The notes: generated by a model not told the origin, from the letters alone. Shown: positions 36,908-46,637, numbered from the stretch's first letter. The stretch: DNA of 64,000 nt from Rhizobium sp. R711 (GCF_002211365.1 NZ_LOKZ01000001.1:1054001-1118000), one strand, 5' to 3'. Numbers and translations are program-made.

Positions 36908-37654
36908 ATGGACATGCATATATTGCAGGCTCTCAAGAGCGACACGCACAAGGCAAACTTCGTTGGCATCGCGGCGACAAACCTCTCTTCACGCGACGAA
37001 CTGATCGCACAACTCTGCGAGATCTCGAGCACGGGACGGTTGCAACCCGGCCTGCGCGCATTGACGGATTATGTAGGCGCGTCGCACTATCTCTTGGCGC
37101 GCGCGGACCTGGTGCAGGAGGCGGGCCTCGATTTCGTCGTCTCCTCGGACTGGCCGTTCGACCTCGTCACCAATCTGGCGCACACCTTCGTCGGCGGCTT
37201 CGCCCGGGCGACGGAGCTCGAAAAGTGCATGCAGCTCTTCCAGCCGCATTTTGCGCTCCTGCCGGATACGGCGGACGCCCCCGACGGGGCCAGCCGCCAA
37301 TACTGTTCGCTGATGTTCAACATCGGCCGCTCGCGCCTTGTGCTGATGTTCCTGTTTGATGATGGGTTCATCCTGTCGCAGGAGCGGTTGCGTGACGTCG
37401 GGCTCCTGACGGCCTATTTCGCCAGCTTCCTGCAATGCGGCGCTTCGAAGGCTGACCGGGATTTTGAATTGACCGATCGGGAACTGGAGTGCCTTTTCTG
37501 GATCGCCGAGGGCAAGACGAGCGACGAGATTGCAATGATCCTCGGCATCTCCCGTAACACCATCAACAACTACATCACCAGTGTCATGCGAAAGACGGCT
37601 ACGAAGACTCGTTCCGAAGCCATCGCATTCGCGGTGAGGAACAATCTCGTCTAG
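36908..37654 (+). CDS. visN: LuxR-family flagellar master regulator VisN
   Basis: 248-residue LuxR-type regulator: an N-terminal ligand/heterodimer domain of ~170 residues and a C-terminal HTH, LTDRELECLFWIAEGKTSDEIAMILGISRNTINNYI (named by its start LTDRELECLFWIAEGK). In Sinorhizobium VisN and VisR form the top regulator that activates rem and with it the flagellar genes. I start at the ATG at 36908, which has GGGG 8 bases upstream. visR follows 12 bases after the stop. Confidence 0.93.
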   Translation: MDMHILQALKSDTHKANFVGIAATNLSSRDELIAQLCEISSTGRLQPGLRALTDYVGASHYLLARADLVQEAGLDFVVSSDWPFDLVTNLAHTFVGGFARATELEKCMQLFQPHFALLPDTADAPDGASRQYCSLMFNIGRSRLVLMFLFDDGFILSQERLRDVGLLTAYFASFLQCGASKADRDFELTDRELECLFWIAEGKTSDEIAMILGISRNTINNYITSVMRKTATKTRSEAIAFAVRNNLV

Positions 37655-37666
37655 GGGGACGGCGTT

Positions 37667-38413
37667 ATGGGGCAGCCATCCGGTCGGTCGATGGGAACTT
37701 CGGAAATGATGCGCAGTGCGCGGGTCAACAAGGTGGCGAGCCGGTCTGACCTGTTCCCGCGCCTGATCGGTATGCAGAAACTCGCCGATGCCCAGAATTT
37801 CGCGGTCTATCGTATCAGCGCCGCTGGCGTCCCGGCAAAGCAGCGCCTAGTCTGCGAACTGGAAAATTGGGGTTCCGTCAACAGCGGCTTCAGCCGGGCG
37901 TTCATCGACGCCCACGGGGAGATGCTGCTCGATCACATCGAGAAGTCGCTTCTTCCTGTTGTATGGGCCGGAGGGCTCGATCGCGCCGCTCCCCAGCCTG
38001 CCAGTATCGCTCCTTTCATGAAGCGCCTGACGGACGGCTTGGTTCCGTTTTCCGGCATCGCGTTTCCGGTGCGCCTCGGTGCCGTTGGCAACGGCTTTGT
38101 TGTCTTTACCGGCGACGATCTCGAGCCGGCGAGCAATATGATCGTCGAACTGCACGCGAGATCGTGCCAGATCATGATCGACCTGCTGTCGCTCGACGAG
38201 CGCCGCGTAGCGGCTGCCGAAGCTCTCAGCGAACGCGAAATTGCCTGCCTGCAGCTTGCCGGAGACGGTCGCATCAGCGAAGAGATCGCAGAGAAGCTCG
38301 GGCTCTCCGTGCATACCGTCAACGCCTATCTCGGCTCGGCAACGATCAAGCTGGATTCGGTCAACCGAATCCAGGCGATCGCAAAAGCCATCCGCCTTGG
38401 ATATATCAGCTGA
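37667..38413 (+). CDS. visR: LuxR-family flagellar master regulator VisR
   Basis: 248-residue partner of VisN, with the same architecture: an N-terminal sensory domain and C-terminal LuxR HTH (LSEREIACLQLAGDGRISEEIAEKLGLSV, then HTVNAYLGSATIKL). AGGGGGACGGCGTT precedes the ATG. It is cotranscribed with visN (12-base gap) and convergent with the flhB operon. Known role: VisNR heterodimer driving motility; not testable from sequence alone. Confidence 0.92.
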   Translation: MGQPSGRSMGTSEMMRSARVNKVASRSDLFPRLIGMQKLADAQNFAVYRISAAGVPAKQRLVCELENWGSVNSGFSRAFIDAHGEMLLDHIEKSLLPVVWAGGLDRAAPQPASIAPFMKRLTDGLVPFSGIAFPVRLGAVGNGFVVFTGDDLEPASNMIVELHARSCQIMIDLLSLDERRVAAAEALSEREIACLQLAGDGRISEEIAEKLGLSVHTVNAYLGSATIKLDSVNRIQAIAKAIRLGYIS

Positions 38414-38431
38414 TGTGAAGGCGCGGGCGGT

Positions 38432-38872
38432 TTAGCTCGCCAGAGCCTGCAAAGGTTCTACGTTGAAGCGTGCGTCGCGCAGGCTTTGCTGTAGGAAAGC
38501 GGTGTTTTCGTCGGGATCCGCCGAGGGATTCTGGAACGCGATGTGGTTGATCTCGATGCCGGCGTGCGCCTCGGCAAGCGTCAGCTGCGCATAGATCGTA
38601 ATGCCGCGCGGTTTGACCTCGAGGTCGATCACCACTTCGGGCTTGCCGCCCCACTCCAGCGTGTAGCTGCCGCCATGGCCGAAGTTGACCGTGCCGGGGT
38701 GGAAGAAAAGCTCGGCGGCCGACGATACCAGATCGGAAAGATTGCCGTAGTACTCGAAGCGCAGAAGAGAGATGAGGTCCGAAGCGTCCAGAAGCCGCAA
38801 TTCCGTGGCAACGGGGCTGATTGCTTCAGCAAGGATTTTTTCACGCTGGGCAGAGTAGGGGCATTTTTTCAT
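38432..38872 (-). CDS. Conserved hypothetical protein at the end of the flhB operon
   Basis: 146-residue cytosolic protein of unknown function, starting 4 bases after the flhB stop on the same strand, so translated from the motA-to-flhB message. It has an N-terminal helical part (REKILAEAISPVATELRLLDASD) and a strand-rich C-terminal half. A gene at this position recurs in the rhizobial flagellar cluster, which suggests a role in flagellar export or switch assembly, but I recognise no flagellar family. Confidence 0.7.
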   Translation of the reverse strand: MKKCPYSAQREKILAEAISPVATELRLLDASDLISLLRFEYYGNLSDLVSSAAELFFHPGTVNFGHGGSYTLEWGGKPEVVIDLEVKPRGITIYAQLTLAEAHAGIEINHIAFQNPSADPDENTAFLQQSLRDARFNVEPLQALAS

Positions 38873-38876
38873 TCGG

Positions 38877-39956
38877 CTATCTTACCCGTTTGTTCTTGGC
38901 TTGCGTCGCGTAAACCCGATGAATGAGTTCCGCGACTGCCTTATAGAATACAGACGGTATGACACTATCGACCGAGACTTGCGCAAACATGGAGCGCGCG
39001 AGAGGCGGGTCTTCGAAAACGGGTATTCCATTCTTTTCCGCGATCTCTCTGATTTTCAACGCAATTAGGTCCTGGCCCTTGGCGACGACGACAGGCGCGT
39101 CATTTTCCTCGCGCACATAGCGCAGCGCGACGGCAAAGTGCGTCGGGTTGGCGATGACAAGCGTCGCGCGATCGACGTTGGCAATCATGCGGCGGCGAGC
39201 GCGGTCGCGCATCAGCGAGCGCTGGCGGTTTTTAACGAAGGGGTCACCCTGCGACTGCTTGTTTTCTTCCTTGATCTCGTGCCGCGTCATCTTCAGCTCG
39301 GTGAACCAGTGATAACGCGTCCAGAAGAAGTCGGCGATGGCCACGACGGCGGTAGCGATCAGGACGACGATGGTGATCTTCTGCATCGACGTCATCATGC
39401 GCGCGAAGATCGTCTGCGGATCGGAGAACATCGCGTCGATCGCGTTGAAGTATTCGCTTTTCAGCACAAAGAACATGACGACGCCAACGATCACGATCTT
39501 CGTCAGCGATTTGCCGAACTCGATGAGCCCAGGCAGGCTGAACAGCCGCGACCATCCCTTGGCGATTGAAATGCGCGAAAACTGCGGCCGTATGCGCTCG
39601 AGTACCGGCGTTGGCAGGTTCTGCGAGATGGACGCGGCGACCCCAAACACCATGAACAGGATGAAGGCCGGCGCGAGCAATGCCGCCGAAACCCAGCCCA
39701 AATGAACGAACAGGGAGAGGACGTCCGGCCCCGTCTCAATCTTCCATTGGTCGGGCTGCTCGAAAATGTCCTTCAGCGCCCCGCCGACTTTGCTGAGCCC
39801 GCTCGGCAGGAAGAAGATGATGTAGACGAAGGTGGCAAGAACAGTCGCAAAGAGCGGCACTTCGCGCGAAAACGGCACGTTGCCTTTCTCGGCAGCGTCG
39901 CTTTTCTTTTTCGCTGTCGGGTCTTCTGTTTTGCTGTCCTTGTCGTCGTCGGCCAA
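38877..39956 (-). CDS. flhB: Flagellar export gate protein FlhB
   Basis: 359-residue export-gate protein of the flagellar type III secretion apparatus; it switches substrate class after self-cleavage. Four membrane helices occupy residues ~25-215 (first at [18 protein letters not shown]), and the cytoplasmic domain holds the autocleavage motif NPTH in [16 protein letters not shown]. The start has a highly charged lead ([13 protein letters not shown]). It follows fliG with a hairpin between them. Confidence 0.97.
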   Translation of the reverse strand: MADDDKDSKTEDPTAKKKSDAAEKGNVPFSREVPLFATVLATFVYIIFFLPSGLSKVGGALKDIFEQPDQWKIETGPDVLSLFVHLGWVSAALLAPAFILFMVFGVAASISQNLPTPVLERIRPQFSRISIAKGWSRLFSLPGLIEFGKSLTKIVIVGVVMFFVLKSEYFNAIDAMFSDPQTIFARMMTSMQKITIVVLIATAVVAIADFFWTRYHWFTELKMTRHEIKEENKQSQGDPFVKNRQRSLMRDRARRRMIANVDRATLVIANPTHFAVALRYVREENDAPVVVAKGQDLIALKIREIAEKNGIPVFEDPPLARSMFAQVSVDSVIPSVFYKAVAELIHRVYATQAKNKRVR

Positions 39957-39982
39957 GGCCGAGGCCCTCCATCAAAAGAAAC

Positions 39983-40002
39983 GGCCGCGCCAGGGCGCGG
40001 CC
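39983..40002 (-). terminator. Hairpin between fliG and flhB
   Basis: GGCCGCGCC/GGCGCGGCC with a 2-4-base loop in the 127-base fliG-flhB gap, followed on the minus strand by GTTTCTTTTG. The tail is T-rich but interrupted, so this could be a partial terminator or an mRNA processing/stability structure separating the switch genes from flhB. Confidence 0.5.
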
Positions 40003-40083
40003 TTTCCTGAAGGGTATCTCCCTTTTACCGCCGCGATCAACCGCGGCAGCGGGGAGGGGACGCTTCGTGCACAACAACCGTGG

Positions 40084-41124
40084 TTAAGCCGCTGCAGAGC
40101 CTTCGCCCTCGGTCTCCTTGAGCTGGATTTGCCCGGAGTTTGCCAAGCGGATCGCTTCCTGGGCGATGGCGCGGCGTGCGATAGCAATCTCGCGCGGATT
40201 GATGCCGACGGTTCCGCTCTGCAGATCCGATTCGATCATGCGGCGCTGGCGCGGGCTGATCGATGCCAGGACTGCCTCGCGCATATCGGCGGACGACCCG
40301 CGCAATGCCATGGTCAGGATGTCGGCCGAGATGTCGTTGAGCAGCATCACGCGGCTGCGCTGCGGCATGAGCATGAGGTCGTCGAAGAGGAAGATCTTCG
40401 GGCGGACCTTGTTGACCGATTCGCGGCTGATCGATTCGAGCGAGGTGAGCAGGGTATCGACCTGCGGCTTGTCCATCTCGTTCATCAGCTCGGCAACCTT
40501 CGTCGAGCCGATCGAATTCTTCTCGGCCTCGATCTCCGCCAACAGGCTCATCACCTGTTTCTCGATGATCTGTGCGGCCTTGGGGCTGACGGATTTGAGG
40601 TTGACGGTACGGTTCATGATGTCCGCGCGGCGGCCGTCCGGAATCTGCATCAGGACCTTGGCGCCGAACGAAGAGGGCATCATGGAAAGAATATAGGCAA
40701 CCGTCTGCGGATGCTCGCGCAGGAGGAACTTGCCGATGAAGGCCGGGTCGCCCTCGCCGAGACGGTCCCATATCGACGTTTCGTACGCCTGGAAGGTGGT
40801 ACGACGGCCGAGAAGGCTATCGACTTCGTCGGGCGTCAGGCCTTCTTCAAGGATGCTCTCGATCGCCCTGGCGTTGTCCATAAGACCGGCGCCTTCGGTG
40901 AACAGATCCTCAAATTCAGCGACAAGCCCGAGCAGCTCATCCGGCGGGATGGCGCGCAGTGTCTGCGCCGAGCCGATGATTGTCTGCAGCTCGGCCTGCG
41001 TGAAATACTTCAGCAGCCTGCCGGCGACCCCTTTCCCCATAGCGAGGAGAACAGCCGCCGCCTTTTCAGCCTGGGTCAACGGTTTCTCGGCTAGAGCGCC
41101 GCCGAAATCGTCAAAGTCCATCAT
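40084..41124 (-). CDS. fliG: Flagellar motor switch protein FliG
   Basis: 346-residue rotor protein that contacts MotA for torque and carries the switch. Three armadillo-type domains are visible: N-terminal (KAAAVLLAMGKGVAGRLLKY), middle (EHPQTVAYILSMMPSSFGAKVL, the EHPQ motif), and C-terminal with the charged torque helix around KIFLFDDLMLM and LRGSSADMREAVLASIS. It ends in an acidic Ala tail. It is downstream of fliN on the same strand. Confidence 0.97.
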   Translation of the reverse strand: MMDFDDFGGALAEKPLTQAEKAAAVLLAMGKGVAGRLLKYFTQAELQTIIGSAQTLRAIPPDELLGLVAEFEDLFTEGAGLMDNARAIESILEEGLTPDEVDSLLGRRTTFQAYETSIWDRLGEGDPAFIGKFLLREHPQTVAYILSMMPSSFGAKVLMQIPDGRRADIMNRTVNLKSVSPKAAQIIEKQVMSLLAEIEAEKNSIGSTKVAELMNEMDKPQVDTLLTSLESISRESVNKVRPKIFLFDDLMLMPQRSRVMLLNDISADILTMALRGSSADMREAVLASISPRQRRMIESDLQSGTVGINPREIAIARRAIAQEAIRLANSGQIQLKETEGEGSAAA

Positions 41125-41153
41125 GGTCTAACCTCTCCGTCCCTGCACCGGGA

Positions 41154-41738
41154 TCAGGCTTTTTTCGTACTCAAAACTTCTATCAGTTTGACGCCGAAAC
41201 GCGTGTCGTCGTTTTCCAGAACAGTGATCTCGCCGCGAGCGATCTTGCGGCCATTCACCATGATTTCGACCGGTTCACCGATCTTCTTGTCGAGTGCGAT
41301 CGTTGCGCCTTCGTTCAGGTTCATCAGCCCGGCGACCTGCATTCGGCTGCTGCCGAGCATGATCTGAACGTCGATCGGGATGTCCATGATCAGGTCGAGG
41401 TTCGACTGCATGGCGCTGCCAAGCGGCGCCGGTTCGGAAGCGACCGCACCAAAGGAGCCGTCGCCGAAATCAGCGGAGCCGCCAAAGTCGGATGTTGCGC
41501 CGAAATCGCTGCCACCGAACCCGGAATCGCCAGCGGTATCCTCGAAATCGCCGCCAAAGGTGGACAGATCGGTGCTGCCGCTGAAGGCGTCGCTCTCCGC
41601 GGCGAAATCGGGCAGGCCGCCTTCCGCGTCGGTTTTCAGGACGCCGCGCAGGTCATCGATGGCCTGATCAAGCTCGGCCTCGTTGCCCGGGAGCTCCAAT
41701 GAAAGGTCGCTGTTCTTGGGTGTCTTCTTCGTCGCCAT
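41154..41738 (-). CDS. fliN: Flagellar motor switch protein FliN with extended N-terminus
   Basis: 194-residue switch C-ring protein. The C-terminal ~80 residues are the SpoA/FliN domain ([21 protein letters not shown] and the [17 protein letters not shown] strand), the part that forms the C ring and binds FliH. Ahead of it is an unusual linker of about 60 residues of S/G/D/F, with repeated FGG and DFG units, absent from the short enteric FliN. The start codon context is AATAGTGATTTC; the gap to fliM is 65 bases. Confidence 0.93.
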   Translation of the reverse strand: MATKKTPKNSDLSLELPGNEAELDQAIDDLRGVLKTDAEGGLPDFAAESDAFSGSTDLSTFGGDFEDTAGDSGFGGSDFGATSDFGGSADFGDGSFGAVASEPAPLGSAMQSNLDLIMDIPIDVQIMLGSSRMQVAGLMNLNEGATIALDKKIGEPVEIMVNGRKIARGEITVLENDDTRFGVKLIEVLSTKKA

Positions 41739-41803
41739 GAAATCACTATTCCAGTTGAAACTTGCCTCAAGCTGCCGTGCGGCCAGCCCGGTTGGAAAAT
41801 GGG

Positions 41804-42742
41804 CTAATTCATCAAGTGGCGGATGAGTTCGTCATCCGAGTTAATCGTATCCTTCACCCGGACGGTATAATTCTCGCCCGAACGTCCAAACTCGCAGACG
41901 TACAATTCCTTGCTGTTGGCGCTGACTTCGACGCGGACATCGCCGCGATCGTAGAAGGGAATGACATCGCCAGCTGCAAGCTTCGAAATGGTCCTGAGCG
42001 TCAGGTCCTGCAGACGGATCTTGGCGTTGAGCGTTACCTGCGAGCGGCGCACCTGCTCGCTGAGCTGATCCGTCCATTCGGACGATTTGGCCGACTGCCC
42101 CTTGGCCTTCGGAGCTGCCACCGTCGTCTTCAGCAGGGCAACCTGTGGAACGATCAGCGAGAAGTCCGAGGTAATGCCGGAAAGCGTGATCGACATGTTG
42201 ATTGCGGCCGCAAACTCGTCAGGCTTGTCTTCGGCGGGCTTGACGCGCGTTTCGAACGCATAGGGAAACTCCATGGTCGGCTCGAAGCCGCCAGGCGCGT
42301 CCACTGCGGAGCGAAGGACGTTGGCGATCTTCTCGAAGACCATGACCGCAAGCTCGAGCTCGATCACGGAGAGCAGGCGGTCCGCCGGCTGCTCGACGGT
42401 GTCGGCGGCCGCCCCCAGCAAATGCTCCATCAGCGTGATGATGAAGCTGTTACCGCAGGCCAGCGTAATGTTCTGCGACCAATTGCGGAGCGTCGCGTCG
42501 ACAAGTGTCGTGTTGCCACCGAGATCGGCAACAAGGTCGTTCTTGTGCCCGCTGTCGCAACCGAGGTAGGCCACCTCGACGTCGAGGTTTGTCTCGCTCT
42601 TGATGATGTCTGGCAGGAAGACCGTATAGACGTCGCCGAATTCACTGCAGATCTTCGCAACAGTTGCCTTGTCGCCGAGCCTTCCGGTCAGCTTGGCAAG
42701 AAGTGCTTCGTCCATGAGGGGTTTCTTGAGGGTAGCGTTCAT
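41804..42742 (-). CDS. fliM: Flagellar motor switch protein FliM
   Basis: 312-residue switch protein binding CheY-P. The C-terminal FliN-like domain spans ~225-305 ([20 protein letters not shown]), and the middle CheC-like domain has [15 protein letters not shown] and an [16 protein letters not shown] helix. The N-terminus ([20 protein letters not shown]) differs from the enteric CheY-binding peptide (LSQxEIDALL), as is usual in rhizobia. motA ends 6 bases upstream, so they are cotranscribed. Confidence 0.92.
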   Translation of the reverse strand: MNATLKKPLMDEALLAKLTGRLGDKATVAKICSEFGDVYTVFLPDIIKSETNLDVEVAYLGCDSGHKNDLVADLGGNTTLVDATLRNWSQNITLACGNSFIITLMEHLLGAAADTVEQPADRLLSVIELELAVMVFEKIANVLRSAVDAPGGFEPTMEFPYAFETRVKPAEDKPDEFAAAINMSITLSGITSDFSLIVPQVALLKTTVAAPKAKGQSAKSSEWTDQLSEQVRRSQVTLNAKIRLQDLTLRTISKLAAGDVIPFYDRGDVRVEVSANSKELYVCEFGRSGENYTVRVKDTINSDDELIRHLMN

Positions 42743-42748
42743 GACCGT

Positions 42749-43621
42749 TTACGCCGCCTTGCTCTCGCCGCCGGGGTTCATCATTTCCTGCTCGACGGCG
42801 TCGATCGAAGGACGTTCGTAAGCAGAGATCGTCTTGCGGCCGTATTCAAGCGCGACTTGCGGCACGGAGCCGTTCATGTAGGCAAGCAGCGTCTGTTTGA
42901 CGATGACATACAGGCGATGCTGCTTGTTGCGGACGATCTTGATCTGGGAAACGATTGGCTGGCACACGCAATAAGACAGGAGAATGCCGAGGAAGGTGCC
43001 AACGAGTGCCGACCCGATCAAGTGACCGAGCACTTCGGGCGAATCATTGATGTGTGCCATGGCCTTGATGACACCGAGAACGGCGGCGACGATACCGATC
43101 GCCGGGAAGGCGTCGCCCATGATCTGAATGGCGTAGTATGGCTTCATCTTGTCGTGAAGGATCGTGTTGATCTCTTCATCCATCAGCGCTTCGATTTCAT
43201 GCGAACGGGCATTACCGATGATGATCAGACGGACGTAGTCGCAGATGAATGCCGTCAGTTCCTTGTTCTTGAGGATCGTCGGAGCGGACTGGAAGATCGA
43301 GGACTCGGCCGGATTGTCGATATGGGCCTCGATCTCGTTGCGTGACTTCGTACGCAGGTCGCGCATCAGGGAATAGAGGACACCGAGCGTATCGAGGTAA
43401 TTCCGTTCCTTCGGGACCGTGTGCTTGAACGCTTCACCGAGCGCCTTGCCGGAATCCTTTACGACCTTCATCGGGTTGCCCATCACGAAGCTGCCAAGGC
43501 CGGCGCCGCCGATGATGACGAGTTCGAAAGGTTGCCAGAGGGCGTCGATATGGCCGCCCATCGCCATGAAACTGCCGATGATGCAGCCGACCGTAATCAC
43601 AAATCCGATAATGATATTCAT
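42749..43621 (-). CDS. motA: Flagellar motor stator protein MotA
   Basis: 290-residue stator subunit with four helices: [20 protein letters not shown] and [20 protein letters not shown] at the start, then [20 protein letters not shown] and [19 protein letters not shown] at about 170-220. The cytosolic loop holds the charged residues that touch FliG ([15 protein letters not shown]). The ORF is open to 43768, but MotA homology begins at the ATG at 43621. It is the first gene of the minus-strand motA-fliM-fliN-fliG-flhB operon, divergent from flgF. Confidence 0.96.
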   Translation of the reverse strand: MNIIIGFVITVGCIIGSFMAMGGHIDALWQPFELVIIGGAGLGSFVMGNPMKVVKDSGKALGEAFKHTVPKERNYLDTLGVLYSLMRDLRTKSRNEIEAHIDNPAESSIFQSAPTILKNKELTAFICDYVRLIIIGNARSHEIEALMDEEINTILHDKMKPYYAIQIMGDAFPAIGIVAAVLGVIKAMAHINDSPEVLGHLIGSALVGTFLGILLSYCVCQPIVSQIKIVRNKQHRLYVIVKQTLLAYMNGSVPQVALEYGRKTISAYERPSIDAVEQEMMNPGGESKAA

Positions 43622-43871
43622 CGTCAGTCCAAACCTGATCGTTATTTTCAACAGAAGGGATAGGGCTGCTGGCTTGCGTGAGGCTGATGATTGCCTCTGC
43701 AAATCAAGCTTTTCCATGCCAGCTTCGCGCAAGCATTTGCTGTCAGCTTGTTGGTGACGAATGGGCATCCGTGCCCGTTTCTGAGATGCCGCCTCAGCGA
43801 AATCCGTGGTCGAACCGACTCAAACACCCTGGATTTCGTACCGTTCATCGCCAATGCAGGAGCCTATCGGG

Positions 43872-44606
43872 ATGCAATCCGGTCTTTATGTTTCGTTGTC
43901 GTCGCAGATCGCACTCGAACGTCGCCTCACCACCATCGCCGATAACATGGCGAACGTGAACACGACCGGCTTCCGCGGGACGGAAGTGAAGTTCGACGAG
44001 ATGCTCGGCGAGACCGGCAACAAGATCAACGCCAAGATCGCCTATGTGTCACAGGGCAACGACTATTTGTCCGGCGACAGCGGCGAGCTGGAGCATTCCG
44101 GAAACATGCTCGACTTCGCGATCAAGGGCGATGCCTGGTTCTCTCTGGACACACCGGCCGGCAAGGTTCTGACCAAGGATGGTCGCTTTACGATGAAGGG
44201 GAACGGCGAGCTCGTCTCCGTCCGCGGCTATTCGGTTCTCGACGCCGGTGGCTCGCCGATCACGCTTAACACGGCCGCTGGCGAACCCAAGGTCGGCGCC
44301 GATGGATTGATCTACCAGGACGGCAAGCAGGTCGGTTCGCTGGGTCTCTTCGAGGCCGATATCAGCAAGGGTTACCTGCGCTATGAGAACAGCGGCATCA
44401 TGACGACCGAGCAGCCGCGTGCCGTCACCGACCGCTTCAATGTCGGCGTCCAGCAGGGTTATCTGGAAAACTCCAATGTCAACGCCATGCGCGAAATCAC
44501 GCAGCTGATCGAAGTCAATCGCGCCTTCGAGAGCATGACATCGCTTTCGAAGGACAGCGAGGCTTCATTCAGCGAGGCGATCAAGACGCTCGGCGGCAGC
44601 CGCTAG
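43872..44606 (+). CDS. flgF: Flagellar basal-body rod protein FlgF
   Basis: 244-residue proximal-rod protein. The N-terminus SGLYVSLSSQIALERRLTT and NMANVNTTGFRGTEVKFDE are the D0 helix and flagellar rod signature; the C-terminus (VNAMREITQLIEVNRAFESM) is the second D0 helix. The best start is the ATG at 43872, 9 bases after AGGAG; an ATG at 43854 lacks a ribosome site. It is first in a plus-strand operon with fliI and divergent from motA (250 bases). Confidence 0.95.
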   Translation: MQSGLYVSLSSQIALERRLTTIADNMANVNTTGFRGTEVKFDEMLGETGNKINAKIAYVSQGNDYLSGDSGELEHSGNMLDFAIKGDAWFSLDTPAGKVLTKDGRFTMKGNGELVSVRGYSVLDAGGSPITLNTAAGEPKVGADGLIYQDGKQVGSLGLFEADISKGYLRYENSGIMTTEQPRAVTDRFNVGVQQGYLENSNVNAMREITQLIEVNRAFESMTSLSKDSEASFSEAIKTLGGSR

Positions 44607-44620
44607 CCGAGGTCTGACGC

Positions 44621-46012
44621 ATGAGCCACACGCCGCTCACCGAAGCCGATCTCTCGCCGAAGCTCGCGCATCTTGCCGGGCTCGTATCGCGCTATTCAAA
44701 TCCCGAGTTCCTGGTCGCTCCCGGCGGCCACGTCCAGACAATTGCGGCCGGCCATTACACCGTGACCGGCCTGTCTCGCCACGTGCGGCTCGGCGAATTC
44801 GTGGCGCACAAGTCGTCCACCGGCATCCATCTCGGTGAGGTCGTCCGCGTCGAGCCCGAACTGACCTATGTCTGCCCGATCGAGCCCGGCGAGCCGATCG
44901 GCATCCATGATACGGTCATCCGCAAGGGTGCCTTTCGCATTTCGCCGTCCGACAGCTGGTGCGGGCGTACGATCAACTCGCTGTGCGAGCCGATCGACGG
45001 CCTGGGTCCCATCGTCGAAGGACTCGGCCGCCGCTCCATTTCGAACACCGCTCCGCCGTCCATGACGCGAAAGCGTGTCGAGAAGGGTTTCAAGACAGGC
45101 GTTCGCGCCATCGACATCTTCTCGCCGCTCTGCCTTGGGCAGCGCCTCGGCATCTTCGCCGGTTCGGGTGTCGGTAAATCAACGCTGCTCTCGATGCTGG
45201 CGCGCGCTGATGCCTTCGACAAGGTCGTGATTGCGCTGGTTGGCGAACGTGGTCGCGAAGTTCGCGAGTTCATCGAGGATACGCTAGGCGCCAACATGAG
45301 GAAGGCGATCGCCGTCGTCGCGACGAGTGACGAGAGCCCGATGCTGCGCAAGATGGCGCCGCTGACAGCAGTTACCATCGCCGAGCATTTCCGCGATCGG
45401 GGCGACAATGTGCTCCTGATCGTCGATAGTGTCACCCGATTTGCCCACGCCATCCGCGAGGTCGCAACCGCGTCCGGCGAACCGCCGATCGCGCGCGGCT
45501 ACCCCGCTTCCGTTTTCACCGAACTGCCACGTCTGCTGGAGCGTGCGGGCCCCGGCCCGGAAGGTACGGGAACGATTACCGCGATCATTTCGATCCTGGT
45601 CGATGGCGACAACCACAATGACCCGATCGCCGATTCGACGCGCGGCATTCTCGACGGCCACATCGTACTGCAGCGCAGTCTGGCGGAGGAGGGGCGCTAC
45701 CCACCGATCGATCCGCTTGCCTCGATCTCGCGCCTGGCGCGCAAGGCATGGACTCCAGATCAGGAGAAGCTCGTATCGCGCCTGAAGACGCTGATTCACC
45801 GTTTTGAGGAGACACGCGACCTTCGCCTGATTGGCGGTTACCGCCAGGGCGCTGACCCTGATCTCGATATGGCGGTCAAGCAGGTACCGATTATTTACGA
45901 TGTTTTGAAACAGTCGCCGGGCGATGTCGATTCGCAGGACGCCTTTGCCGATCTGGCCGGGGCGCTGAAGGCGGCGGCCGGCATCGGTGGCCAGCCGAAT
46001 ATCCGCAGGTAG
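44621..46012 (+). CDS. fliI: Flagellum-specific ATPase FliI
   Basis: 463-residue type III export ATPase related to F1 beta. The Walker A is FAGSGVGKSTLLSML at about residue 185, the Walker B VLLIVDSVTRFAHA near 270, and a catalytic Glu lies in IALVGERGREVREFIED. The N-terminal beta-barrel segment RHVRLGEFVAHKS and the C-terminal helical part are complete. It lies 14 bases after flgF and 11 before the next gene. Confidence 0.97.
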   Translation: MSHTPLTEADLSPKLAHLAGLVSRYSNPEFLVAPGGHVQTIAAGHYTVTGLSRHVRLGEFVAHKSSTGIHLGEVVRVEPELTYVCPIEPGEPIGIHDTVIRKGAFRISPSDSWCGRTINSLCEPIDGLGPIVEGLGRRSISNTAPPSMTRKRVEKGFKTGVRAIDIFSPLCLGQRLGIFAGSGVGKSTLLSMLARADAFDKVVIALVGERGREVREFIEDTLGANMRKAIAVVATSDESPMLRKMAPLTAVTIAEHFRDRGDNVLLIVDSVTRFAHAIREVATASGEPPIARGYPASVFTELPRLLERAGPGPEGTGTITAIISILVDGDNHNDPIADSTRGILDGHIVLQRSLAEEGRYPPIDPLASISRLARKAWTPDQEKLVSRLKTLIHRFEETRDLRLIGGYRQGADPDLDMAVKQVPIIYDVLKQSPGDVDSQDAFADLAGALKAAAGIGGQPNIRR

Positions 46013-46023
46013 AGGGGCGCGAC

Positions 46024-46575
46024 GTGAACGATTTCGATGACGATGAGAAGATCGCCCCGCTGAAGCCTCTGCGGCGCAAAACAGTCTTTCTCGACCGTGC
46101 GCTGACAATTGCCGGCCTCGCCTTGGCGGGAGCGTCGGCATTCTTCCCGTGGTACGTCTTCTTCAATGAAGACAAGTTCGGCATCAACGTCGCGCAAGGC
46201 GACCGCACGCGCGATCTCCCGAACTGGCCGGCGCGAAACGTCTTCAGCGTCTCGCCGCTAGCGATGGCTAACAAGAACCAATACGAGAAGAAGCCCGAAA
46301 TTCCGGTCGATCCGCTGACGACTGCGACCGTCTCCAACATCGGCAAGGAAGACGACAAAGGTCTGCCGGCCGAAGAACAGCCGTTTCCTGGCAAATCGGG
46401 TTTTCGCCTTCTCCACGTCGCAAACGGCCGCGCTCTGATTGCAGACGCCTCCGGCATGTACGTCGTGCGTGTAGGGTCCATTCTGCCGGACGAAAGCCGG
46501 CTGGCGACACTGGAGGAACGCGATGGCAAATGGGTCATCATCACCTCCAAGGGCGATGTCTACCAGCACAACTGA
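46024..46575 (+). CDS. Conserved hypothetical membrane-anchored protein after fliI
   Basis: 183-residue protein with a cytosolic lead (DFDDDEKIAPLKPLRRKT), one membrane helix (ALTIAGLALAGASAFFPWYVFF) and a periplasmic domain of about 130 residues. The start is a GTG at 46024, preceded by AGAGGGGC. The place after fliI is where FliJ is encoded in enterics, but FliJ is a soluble coiled coil and this is not. The last ~60 residues contain SGFRLLHVANGRALIADASG, suggesting a small beta domain. A similar gene occurs at this position in other rhizobia; the function is unknown. A terminator follows. Confidence 0.75.
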   Translation: MNDFDDDEKIAPLKPLRRKTVFLDRALTIAGLALAGASAFFPWYVFFNEDKFGINVAQGDRTRDLPNWPARNVFSVSPLAMANKNQYEKKPEIPVDPLTTATVSNIGKEDDKGLPAEEQPFPGKSGFRLLHVANGRALIADASGMYVVRVGSILPDESRLATLEERDGKWVIITSKGDVYQHN

Positions 46576-46600
46576 GTGCATACCCAAGCAGCGAATCAAC

Positions 46601-46637
46601 AGAAGGCTCCGCCGGAAAAACGGTAGGAGCCTTCTTC
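46601..46637 (+). terminator. Long hairpin terminator before flgB
   Basis: AGAAGGCTCC (46601-46610) pairs with GGAGCCTTCT (46626-46635), with an inner CCG/CGG pair, followed by TCGC. The 10-bp stem with weak T-content lies 25 bases after the fliI-operon stop and separates it from the flgB operon. Confidence 0.65.

Noticed and set aside
41762..43345. Plus-strand frame (527 aa) opposite fliM and motA
   Set aside because: Antisense to conserved genes with correct codon bias on the other strand.
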